A DNA stretch of 7,315 nucleotides from Bacteroidales bacterium (lineage in GTDB: Bacteria > Bacteroidota > Bacteroidia > Bacteroidales > VadinHA17): contig JAFGXK010000138.1 of assembly GCA_016936695.1 (NCBI GenBank), forward strand, positions 1 through 7,315, given 5' to 3'. The notes beneath the pieces are model-generated. The model saw only the letters and a program-made list of their open reading frames with translations, was not told the DNA's origin and did no database searches. The translations under genes were made by a program, and so were the position numbers. This document shows positions 1-6,894 of this stretch, one piece after another. Within the stretch, counting starts at the first letter, position 1. Every line of letters starts with the position of its first letter.

Positions 1-237
1 ATGATTACAGCCGTGGTGCTTTTATGCTTTGTGGTTTATGCAATGAGCACGCGCTTCATGCATATTTTATTCTCAAATCCACGCGGTGAGGCCGGACTTA
101 CGGAACCATGCAGTGTTAACGGGATTGAGACCATCAGTCAGTTTGTACTTCTGGGTGTGGTGGTTTTTATGTGCTTTTATCAGCCATCCTTCCTGTCGGA
201 AATGATCTTTCAAAGCATCAGTCTTTTGCCGAAATGA
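1..237 (+). CDS. HyfF-like antiporter-type membrane subunit of a hydrogenase-4-related complex, C-terminal end only
   Basis: This is the last 78 codons of a gene that runs in from the left edge. The ATG at position 1 is probably internal, since a 78-residue protein of this kind would be unusually short. Two hydrophobic segments are visible, roughly residues 2-22 and 45-62, ending in a short tail with Pro-Ser-Phe-Leu-Ser. This resembles the C-terminus of HyfF/NuoL-type subunits, the ion-translocating membrane parts of group 4 hydrogenases and complex I. The identification rests mostly on context: the next gene starts 7 nt downstream and is HyfG-like, matching the hyfF-hyfG order of the E. coli hyf operon. 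The fragment alone is too short to separate HyfF from other Mrp/NuoL/NuoN-type subunits. Confidence 0.65.
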   Translation: MITAVVLLCFVVYAMSTRFMHILFSNPRGEAGLTEPCSVNGIETISQFVLLGVVVFMCFYQPSFLSEMIFQSISLLPK

Positions 238-244
238 GTAAATA

Positions 245-1762
245 ATGAACGAACTTTTCAAAGAGATATCATCCAATCCGTTTACGGTCAGCCTGGATAT
301 GATCCCGTTGCTGGATTATGAACAGTTCTGTGATCAGACTGCCGGGATGTTGAAGGATGAATCGCAGCATTGCGTTGCCTATTATGCGGTGGAGACTCAA
401 GACACTTTGAAGCTTATCTGTTGCATTGCAGATGACCGGGATCATAGTTTCAGGCTATTTTCTTCCAGGCTTTCTGACGCCAAAACCACGGTAAGGTCAC
501 TGTCGAAGGAAATCCCGCAGCTTCATGTATATGAACGTGAGGTTCACGAGAATTACGGTGTTGTTTTTGAGGGACATCCATGGCTGAAGCCTGTGAGGTA
601 TCCTCACAACCGGGCATCAGGGGCATCGATTATGGACAACTATCCTTTTTACAGGATAGAAGGAGAGGAGCTTCATGAGGTCGGAGTCGGACCTGTACAC
701 GCCGGTGTGATTGAACCCGGCCATTTCAGGTTCATCTGCAACGGCGAAAAGGTTCTGCATCTTGAAATACAGCTTGGTTACCAGCACAGAGGTGTGGAGC
801 GACTTCTGTCAGAAACCCGAAGCGGGATAAAGCGTTGTGTGCTGTGCGATAATATTGTGGGCGACACATCTGTCGGTTATGCATTTTCGTACGCCAGGAT
901 AATTGAATCTCTGGCTGGGATCCAGCCCTCCGTAGCAATCCAGATTGAGCGGTGCATTGGTCTTGAACTGGAACGGATTGCTGTCCATATAGGCGATACG
1001 GCTGCATTGTGCGGTGATGTGGCCTACCAGCTTGGTCAGGTTGTATGTGAGGCACTCCGGACCGAAGTGATAAACACCACCCAGTTCTGGTGCGGCAACA
1101 GGTTCGGAAAAGGACTTGTCCGTCCGGGAGGCACAAATTATAAAATGACTGCCGGAGTTGCTGACAGGATACTTATAGTGCTTAAGAATGTTGGAAAAAG
1201 GTTTGCAGATGTTTCCGAAAGGATATATTCCCTTCAGAGCGTCCTGGCAAGGTTTGAGGATATCGGCCAGGTAACAAGGCAGCAGGCGCTTTCAACAGGC
1301 GCAGTAGGGATGGCAGCAAGGACGTGCGGAATCAGACGTGATATAAGATGGTCGCATCCTGACCAGTATTACCGGGATATTTCTTTTGAGCCGGTTGTTC
1401 TCGAAACCGGAGATGTACTTGCACGCGGGCTGCTCAGGGTTAAGGAAGTAAGTGAATCCATAAACCTTATCTCCGGACTCATTGCTGACTGGCGAAATCA
1501 GACGGACGAGCACTCTGTTCCTGATTACAATTGCAGTTTAAGGGCTGACAGTTTTGCACTGTCACTTGCAGAAGGCTGGAGGGGTGAGATTTGCCATTCT
1601 GCAATCACTGACGGGAGCGGAAATATTGTTCATTACAAGGTAAAGGATCCGTCGTTCCATAACTGGATGGCTCTGGCTCTGGCGGTCAGGAATCAGGAGA
1701 TCTCCGATTTTCCGGTCTGTAACAAGAGCTTTAACCTGAGTTACTGCGGAAATGACCTTTAG
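245..1762 (+). CDS. HyfG/HycE-like large subunit (NuoC-NuoD fusion) without [NiFe] ligands; Ehr-type complex
   Basis: The 505-residue protein joins a NuoC-like 30 kDa domain (about residues 1-125; signature ERE..ENYGVVFEGHPWL at 97-114) to a NuoD/hydrogenase large-subunit domain (about 148-505). Family landmarks are GPVHAGVIEPGHFRF (149-163), LGYQHRGVERL (177-187) and RPGGTN (293-298). It should sit on the cytoplasmic face of the membrane complex. In true group 4 hydrogenases the metal centre is held by CGIC...H near the N-terminal end of this domain and DPCxxC near the C-terminus. Here the first site reads V205-G206-D207-T208...Y212 and the second D468-P-S470-F-H-N473-W, so all four cysteines are missing. 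The flanking sequence is well kept and the frame is intact, so this looks like a functional non-hydrogenase homologue. The ATG lies 7 nt after the previous stop, has no clear Shine-Dalgarno sequence, and implies translation within the same operon. Confidence 0.88.
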   Translation: MNELFKEISSNPFTVSLDMIPLLDYEQFCDQTAGMLKDESQHCVAYYAVETQDTLKLICCIADDRDHSFRLFSSRLSDAKTTVRSLSKEIPQLHVYEREVHENYGVVFEGHPWLKPVRYPHNRASGASIMDNYPFYRIEGEELHEVGVGPVHAGVIEPGHFRFICNGEKVLHLEIQLGYQHRGVERLLSETRSGIKRCVLCDNIVGDTSVGYAFSYARIIESLAGIQPSVAIQIERCIGLELERIAVHIGDTAALCGDVAYQLGQVVCEALRTEVINTTQFWCGNRFGKGLVRPGGTNYKMTAGVADRILIVLKNVGKRFADVSERIYSLQSVLARFEDIGQVTRQQALSTGAVGMAARTCGIRRDIRWSHPDQYYRDISFEPVVLETGDVLARGLLRVKEVSESINLISGLIADWRNQTDEHSVPDYNCSLRADSFALSLAEGWRGEICHSAITDGSGNIVHYKVKDPSFHNWMALALAVRNQEISDFPVCNKSFNLSYCGNDL

Positions 1763-1779
1763 AAGCTTATAACTTAGAG

Positions 1780-2535
1780 ATGTACAGGGAAATTAAAATA
1801 TTAAGGCAGCACGGTATCCAGTATGTAAGGGACCTCCGGAATCAGCCGGTCTCTGATCTGTTCCGGGGAAGGCCTGTGATTTCAAGGGATATTACGGCCT
1901 CTGAAATCGAAAAGGTCAGTTCCCTTTGTCCGGCCGGCGCTATCGATAAGGAAACCGGGTCAATCGATCTGGGCTTTTGTGTTTTTTGCAGGGAATGTGA
2001 ATTCTGTCTGAAGGAAAAGATCCGGTTTACAAATGATTACCGGATATCAGCCAGCAGGAGGGAGGATCTTGTAATCCGGCCGGGAATAGATGTTCCTATG
2101 AGGCTTAACGGGGATGTGATTCGAAAGGAGATAAGGAAGATTTACAGGCGTTCGCTTAAGTTGAGGCAGGTATCAGCCGGCGGGGATAATTCGTGTGAGA
2201 TGGAGCTTAATGCTTCGGGCAATGTGAACTTCGACCTTGGGCGGCATGGGATTGAGTTTACAGCATCGCCGCGTCATGCAGACGGGATAGTGATTACCGG
2301 ACCTGTTTCAGGAAACATGGCCGCAGCGCTAAGATTAACCTATGAAGCAGTACCCGATCCGAAAGTGATCATACTGGTCGGAACCGATGCGATCAGCGGA
2401 GGCATGTTTGCCGGTTCGCCTGCTCTTGACAGAAGGTTCATTGAAGAACATCACATCGATCTTTATGTCCCGGGAAACCCAGCCCACCCTCTGACTTTCA
2501 TCAACGGGATACTGGATCTACTTGAAAAGAAATGA
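1780..2535 (+). CDS. Ferredoxin-HyfI/NuoB-like small subunit fusion with degenerate proximal cluster site
   Basis: The 251-residue protein has two parts. The N-terminal ferredoxin-like part (about 1-110) holds C50-P and C67-x2-C70-x2-C73, enough for one [4Fe-4S] cluster in the usual ferredoxin pattern, plus an extra C76. The C-terminal part (about 130-251) is the NuoB/HyfI fold: ASPRHADGIVITGPV (162-176), YEAVPDPK (188-195), ISGG (205-208) and YVPG.P.HPLTF (229-240). In this family four cysteines normally bind the proximal (N2-type) cluster. Here the positions read D136, C139, D203 and N233, so only one remains. It resembles HyfH and HyfI joined in one chain and should dock on the preceding large subunit. 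It begins 17 nt after that gene and is the last gene of the + strand cluster. The fold assignment is firm. What the protein does without the proximal cluster is unknown. Confidence 0.87.
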   Translation: MYREIKILRQHGIQYVRDLRNQPVSDLFRGRPVISRDITASEIEKVSSLCPAGAIDKETGSIDLGFCVFCRECEFCLKEKIRFTNDYRISASRREDLVIRPGIDVPMRLNGDVIRKEIRKIYRRSLKLRQVSAGGDNSCEMELNASGNVNFDLGRHGIEFTASPRHADGIVITGPVSGNMAAALRLTYEAVPDPKVIILVGTDAISGGMFAGSPALDRRFIEEHHIDLYVPGNPAHPLTFINGILDLLEKK

Positions 2536-2545
2536 AGGGCGGGGC

Positions 2546-2573
2546 AAGAATTTTTCTCCTGCAAATAATTCTT
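2546..2573. terminator. Possible bidirectional terminator between convergent genes
   Basis: The 52-nt gap between the convergent stops contains a perfect 7-bp inverted repeat, AAGAATT (2546-2552) and AATTCTT (2567-2573), with a 14-nt loop. T-rich sequence follows on the + strand (2572-2580). The stem is short and AT-rich, so the call rests largely on its position between two converging transcription units. Confidence 0.3.
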
Positions 2574-2587
2574 TTGTTTTGCTTAAA

Positions 2588-4279
2588 TTAATAACCGGCG
2601 GCTTGTCCGTCTTTTCTGGACTCCGATGCCCCGTACCAGACCTTGTTTTTCTCATCCCACATGATGGCCTGATAACCACCGTAGGAGCCGAGGTTCCATT
2701 GGACATTATGGCCCATGGAAAGAAGTTGCCTGATCTCTTCCCAGCGTATCCCGCTTTCGAGATAAAGAATGCCGCCGTCGGTCATTACCTGACCAGTCGG
2801 TTCTGAGGATCCGGTATGGTAAATCCTGGGAGCATCACCGGCTTCCTGTAGGTTCATTTTGAAATCCACAAGGTTCACTATCACCTGTGCATGACCCTGG
2901 GGCTGCATATCACCGCCCATAACGCCGAAGCTGATATATGGCTTGCCGTTTTTTGTGATGAAGCCGGGTATGATGGTGTGAAACGGTCTTTTCCCGGGAG
3001 CATAGGCATTGGCATGACCCGGATCGAGGCTGAACATTTCACCTCTGTCCTGAAGGACAAATCCCAGTCCGGTGGGGCACATTCCTGAACCCATTCCCCG
3101 GTAGTTGCTCTGTATGAGTGAAACCATGTTGCCATATCTGTCGGCAACGGTAAGATAAATTGTATTGCCTGCTTCAATTTTACCCGGGCTGACTACGTTG
3201 GCAGCCTTCGCCGGATTGATCATCTTTCTCCGTTCAGCAGCATATTTTTTCGAAATGAGCTGTGCCACCGGTACTTTGCTGTACCTGGGGTCGGCGTAGA
3301 ATTTAGCCCTGTCCTCGAATGCCAGTTTTTTGGCTTCAGTGAAAGCATGAATATACGCGGCTGAGCCAAATCCCATCCGGGCAATGTCGAAACCTTCGAG
3401 GATATTAAGCATCTGAATGGTAGCTATGCCCTGTCCGTTAGGTGGAAGCTCCCATATGTCGTAGCCCCTGTAGGAAGAACTGACAGGTTCGATCCATTCC
3501 GAACTATGTCTCGACAGATCGTCAAATGTCAGGAATCCGCCATGCGACTTCATAAAGGCATCGATAGCCCTGGCAATGCTCCCGCGGTAAAATTCGTTTC
3601 TTCCGCCTTTTACTATCTTTTCGAGTGTGCTGGCAAGATCAGGATTCCTGAAGATCTCGCCTTTCGCGGGAACCTTTCCATTAGGCATATAGGTTTCCTT
3701 TATGTTAGGGAACCCACTCAAAGCCCTGACGTTGCTTTCAAGATAATAGGCTATTACTTCGGTAACGGGAAAACCGTTTCTGGCGTAATTGATTGCAGGC
3801 TGGAGAATTTCCCGCATCGGAATCCGTCCGAACAATTCATGCATTTCAAACCATCCGTCAACGCAACCGGGAACACTAACGGGAAGAGGGCCGGTGGAGG
3901 GTATGAACTGGAGTCCCTGTTTCTTGAAGTATTCCAGTTTAAGCGATCTCGGCGATCTTCCGCTCGCATTGAGCCCGTATAATTTTTGTTTTTCAGCACT
4001 CCAGATAATTGCAAACAAGTCTCCGCCGATACCGCAACCGGTAGGTTCCACAAGTCCAAGCACGGCATTGGCTGCAATGGCCGCATCAATTGCATTGCCT
4101 CCCTTTTTGAGGATGTCAAGGGCAGCCTGGGTAGCAAGGGGCTGGCTGGTTGCCGCCATTCCATTCTGAGCGATTACTTCCGATCGTGTTGCAAAGTCTC
4201 TGCCTGTAACTCTGTCCTGGGCCATAATAAGTAACGGCATAAGAAAAAACACCCACGCGATTAATATCTTTTTAGTCAT
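2588..4279 (-). CDS. ggt: Exported gamma-glutamyltransferase-like Ntn-hydrolase (family T03)
   Basis: The 563-residue protein is about the length of bacterial Ggt. It starts with a Sec signal peptide (Lys-Lys, hydrophobic core at about 5-18, probable cleavage after A20), so it should act in the periplasm. The large-subunit part includes GGNAIDAAIAAN (60-71) and EPTGCGIGGD (78-87). The nucleophile and self-cleavage site is probably T373 in GNTIYLTVADRYGNMVS, which would give a small subunit of about 191 residues. GSGM (397-400) and the PGKRPFHTIIP stretch (428-438) support the family. The enzyme class breaks gamma-glutamyl amides such as glutathione or moves the glutamyl group to acceptors. 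The usual donor-binding sites look different: SGRSP (107-111) stands where E. coli Ggt has an Arg in REMAP, and LQDRGEMFS (409-417) where it has LNNQMDDFS. The substrate is therefore open, and an acylase-like activity is possible. It has its own candidate promoter and lies 49 nt downstream of the mannosidase gene. Confidence 0.9.
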   Translation of the reverse strand: MTKKILIAWVFFLMPLLIMAQDRVTGRDFATRSEVIAQNGMAATSQPLATQAALDILKKGGNAIDAAIAANAVLGLVEPTGCGIGGDLFAIIWSAEKQKLYGLNASGRSPRSLKLEYFKKQGLQFIPSTGPLPVSVPGCVDGWFEMHELFGRIPMREILQPAINYARNGFPVTEVIAYYLESNVRALSGFPNIKETYMPNGKVPAKGEIFRNPDLASTLEKIVKGGRNEFYRGSIARAIDAFMKSHGGFLTFDDLSRHSSEWIEPVSSSYRGYDIWELPPNGQGIATIQMLNILEGFDIARMGFGSAAYIHAFTEAKKLAFEDRAKFYADPRYSKVPVAQLISKKYAAERRKMINPAKAANVVSPGKIEAGNTIYLTVADRYGNMVSLIQSNYRGMGSGMCPTGLGFVLQDRGEMFSLDPGHANAYAPGKRPFHTIIPGFITKNGKPYISFGVMGGDMQPQGHAQVIVNLVDFKMNLQEAGDAPRIYHTGSSEPTGQVMTDGGILYLESGIRWEEIRQLLSMGHNVQWNLGSYGGYQAIMWDEKNKVWYGASESRKDGQAAGY

Positions 4280-4303
4280 GTCATTTCAGCTTGATAACTA
4301 ATA

Positions 4304-4332
4304 CAAAGTTAAAAAACTATGCGATATATCAA
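4304..4332 (-). promoter_or_regulatory. Candidate Bacteroidota-type promoter for the ggt-like gene
   Basis: Read on the minus strand, TAACTTTG (4304-4311) matches the Bacteroidota -7 consensus TAnnTTTG exactly. TTG (4330-4332) lies 18 nt upstream as a -33 element. The start codon is 24 nt downstream of the -7 box, leaving a very short 5' leader. The -33 element overlaps the mannosidase stop codon (4329-4331). The match is by eye and single short consensus hits occur by chance, but the spacing and position are right. Confidence 0.5.
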
Positions 4333-6872
4333 GAAACATGAATATCTTCCTCCAGAAGGTCCACCTCTTTTACACTGCGGTTTTTGCAGTCGAGCCGCAG
4401 ACTCTTTATTTCGCAAGGTCTGAAGCTTCCTGTCCACCTGCGGTTAAGAAATGAAAAATCGACTGTGGCCTTAACGCTTTTTCCTGAGGTCTCGACGCAC
4501 CTTATTATAAGATCATCTCCTTCCTCTGCCTGTTTGATTGAAGAAACAATAATGTTCGCATCATCGACCGACACAAATGATCCGGCTCCCGGCATTGATC
4601 CTCCGTGAATTCCCTGGTATATTGCGACGGGCGGTGAATGGAATTCCTCGGCCTTCCGGGTGACAGAATTTTCCTGCCATGTTCCCTTGTGTGGGACCAG
4701 CATCATGCGGAAAGTATGTATGCCCTGATCCTGCCAGATATGTTCCTTGTCCATTTCGAGAACACGCGGGACATGGTGGGCGAAGACGGCAGAGCGGATC
4801 ACTGAAATGCGCATGTCATTTCCATTTACGCTGTATCCGTATTTAGCATCATTGATAACTGCCAGTCCGTAGGTTGCTCCCTTGCCCGTTCCTGTAACAT
4901 CTATCCATCTTTGTCCGGGATCCTCGTCGCCGTTTGCCTTTCTCCTTATGAATCCGTAAGCGGTTTCGTAGGTTGCTGCCGGAGATTCAACATTGACAGG
5001 GAAGGAGAATTTGACCATCTTAAGCTTTTCATTCCAGTTCAGGCTGACCTTTGCCTCAACGGTTCTGGCCCCTGCATAAAGGATCCAGTCGATTGAAAGC
5101 GTTGAATCGCCGTATTTTGAAACTGATCTTATTATTCCGCGAAGCGGACCTGTTTCAGAAATTTTTATAACAGAATTTCCGAATGATCCGATCTCTTTGG
5201 AGAACGACTTTACGTCGTGGCTCCATGTATCGCTCGGATCATCTATCACCACGGCACGGCATCCGGAGGAGGTTCCCCTGAATACTTCAATCCCGTTTTC
5301 CTTGTCAAGCAAGCCTATTGATCCCGATTCGTTTACCGTAAGTTTAAGGAATTCATTCTCAACCGAATTTCCGGAGGCGCTTACACCGGGCATGGAATCC
5401 TGTGGTTCACCGGCCCTGATCCTGATCTGCCTGTATCCCAGGGCCGGAATGGTGGTTCTGACTACAACACCCTTACGGCTTCCTGTTTCAGTTGTCCCTG
5501 CTGTCCACTGGTGTCTCAGAAGGTTTCCCTTTTCATCTTCGGCTGTAGAAGGTGTTTTCATATCCCAGTTGAAATCGTATTCAATGTTACCCTTGATGTC
5601 CCAGGCATGCGGATTGAAGGCGATCAGGTACTGCGAGGCAGGGTCCTTTGATTCTATTTGCCATTCAAGCTTTTGGACAGCTTTATAAACAGCCTGATGT
5701 GCAACATCAAGTGCATAGCCGTAACCTTCGCGGGCTGATGCTGAGTGTTCAGGAACGGATGTGCCGGCCAGACTGTCGTGGAACTGAAGGAAAAGGACCC
5801 GTTTCCACGCAGAAGTAAATTCTTCCCTGGGATATTTGAAATTCCAGATGACTGATCCGAGAGCTGAGATTTTTTCTGCTGTTATCAGGGCAGCCTCTGA
5901 AAGCCGGTTATTCTTTTTTATTTCAACTTCGGCCGTATAACAGCCTACCGCGTGATGCTGAAGGTCATCCTTTATGACAGGGAGATTCAAACTTTTATCA
6001 TCTCTTATTTCAGCAAAATATTTTTCAGGTGTGCTGAAAATGAGTACGGGTGCTCCACTTTCATCCTGAATTTCCTTTATGGAAGCTATGTTTTCCTTTG
6101 TGGCCCCTCCTCCGTGATCACCGGCACCGTAGTATGACATGAAGGACCTGAAAGGTTGTCCCCTGAACTGTTCCATTACCTTCTCTATTCTGCCCCTTAC
6201 CGATCTGCTGTCGTTGTAGCTTATGGGTATCCGGTAGGTGAGGACTGATGATCCGTCGGGTCCTTCCCACCAGAACATGTCGGCCGGTATCTCTTTCTCC
6301 CCTGGTCCCGGGCGCATGAAGACGTAATTATCCATTCCCTGCGATTTGATGATCTGAGGCAGGGTTCCGGTATGACCAAACGAGTCGGGATTAAAGGCTA
6401 CCGTGGCCCGGCGGCCTGTCAGTTTTTGCAGGGTCCTCTGTCCGTAGAGTCCCTGTCGTACCATTGCTTCGCCTCCGGGGATATTCATATCAGGTTCAAC
6501 CCACCAGCCTCCGACCACATTCCACCGTCCCTCTGCGACGCGCCTCCTTATTTCCGCGAGCATCTCCGGGTCATTTTCCGCTACCCATTCATAAAACTGA
6601 GCGGAGCTGGCAGTGAAGGCGAAGTCGGGAGTTTCGTTCATTCTGTCGAGAGCTGAACGAAAAGTACTGTGAACCACGGCAATGCCCTCCTGCCATGGCC
6701 AAAGCCATACAGGGTCGATATGTGCATGGCCGATAAGGTGGAACCTTATTTTTGAGGCTTCAGCCGGCCATTTGCCGGTCTGGGTGAATTTGCCAAGCAC
6801 AGGTGCTATCACAATTCCGGCAGTTCCGGCAGCTGCCTTACCCAGAAAATCCCGTCTTGTTATTCCTTCCAT
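4329..6872 (-). CDS. Tat-exported GH38 family alpha-mannosidase
   Basis: From the ATG at 6872 the protein has 847 residues. It opens with a twin-arginine leader (T5-R6-R7-D8-F9-L10 followed by an Ala/Gly-rich hydrophobic stretch to about 26), so it is exported folded, which suits a zinc enzyme. The GH38 catalytic domain follows: GHAHIDPVWLW with zinc ligands H51 and D53, FNPDSFGH with nucleophile and zinc ligand D163, YYGAGDHGGG (247-256), and QFHDSLAGTSVPEH with zinc ligand H365 and D366. The rest is the helical middle domain and the C-terminal beta-sandwich. The family hydrolyses alpha-mannosides with retention. A TTG at 6905 would add 11 residues, but the ATG puts the Tat motif at the usual distance from the start and avoids overlap with the upstream stop at 6895-6897. 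The gene sits 22 nt after the ROK gene and is probably in one operon with it. Exact linkage specificity cannot be read from the sequence. Confidence 0.93.
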   Translation of the reverse strand: MEGITRRDFLGKAAAGTAGIVIAPVLGKFTQTGKWPAEASKIRFHLIGHAHIDPVWLWPWQEGIAVVHSTFRSALDRMNETPDFAFTASSAQFYEWVAENDPEMLAEIRRRVAEGRWNVVGGWWVEPDMNIPGGEAMVRQGLYGQRTLQKLTGRRATVAFNPDSFGHTGTLPQIIKSQGMDNYVFMRPGPGEKEIPADMFWWEGPDGSSVLTYRIPISYNDSRSVRGRIEKVMEQFRGQPFRSFMSYYGAGDHGGGATKENIASIKEIQDESGAPVLIFSTPEKYFAEIRDDKSLNLPVIKDDLQHHAVGCYTAEVEIKKNNRLSEAALITAEKISALGSVIWNFKYPREEFTSAWKRVLFLQFHDSLAGTSVPEHSASAREGYGYALDVAHQAVYKAVQKLEWQIESKDPASQYLIAFNPHAWDIKGNIEYDFNWDMKTPSTAEDEKGNLLRHQWTAGTTETGSRKGVVVRTTIPALGYRQIRIRAGEPQDSMPGVSASGNSVENEFLKLTVNESGSIGLLDKENGIEVFRGTSSGCRAVVIDDPSDTWSHDVKSFSKEIGSFGNSVIKISETGPLRGIIRSVSKYGDSTLSIDWILYAGARTVEAKVSLNWNEKLKMVKFSFPVNVESPAATYETAYGFIRRKANGDEDPGQRWIDVTGTGKGATYGLAVINDAKYGYSVNGNDMRISVIRSAVFAHHVPRVLEMDKEHIWQDQGIHTFRMMLVPHKGTWQENSVTRKAEEFHSPPVAIYQGIHGGSMPGAGSFVSVDDANIIVSSIKQAEEGDDLIIRCVETSGKSVKATVDFSFLNRRWTGSFRPCEIKSLRLDCKNRSVKEVDLLEEDIHVS

Positions 6873-6894
6873 CGTTTCAGTTTTAATTATTGAT

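Noticed and set aside
1..237. A complete 78-residue small membrane protein starting at position 1.
   Set aside because: The start coincides with the window edge, and the sequence and position fit the C-terminus of a HyfF-like subunit.
836..847. C198-V-L-C201 in the large subunit looks like the first [NiFe] ligand motif CxxC.
   Set aside because: It lies about seven residues before the position expected from the alignment of VGDT...Y to CGIC...H, it is not followed by the His, and there is no matching C-terminal DPCxxC.
1325..1333. C361-G-I in the large subunit resembles half of a CGIC motif.
   Set aside because: It lies in the conserved AR..GIRRD segment in the middle of the domain and has no second cysteine at the right spacing.
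3506..3982. Plus-strand open frame of 158 codons inside the ggt-like gene.
   Set aside because: It lies antisense to well-conserved Ggt sequence and shows no recognisable domain.
5197..5688. Plus-strand open frame of 163 codons inside the mannosidase gene.
   Set aside because: It is antisense to the GH38 coding region, has no family signature and has no gene-like context.
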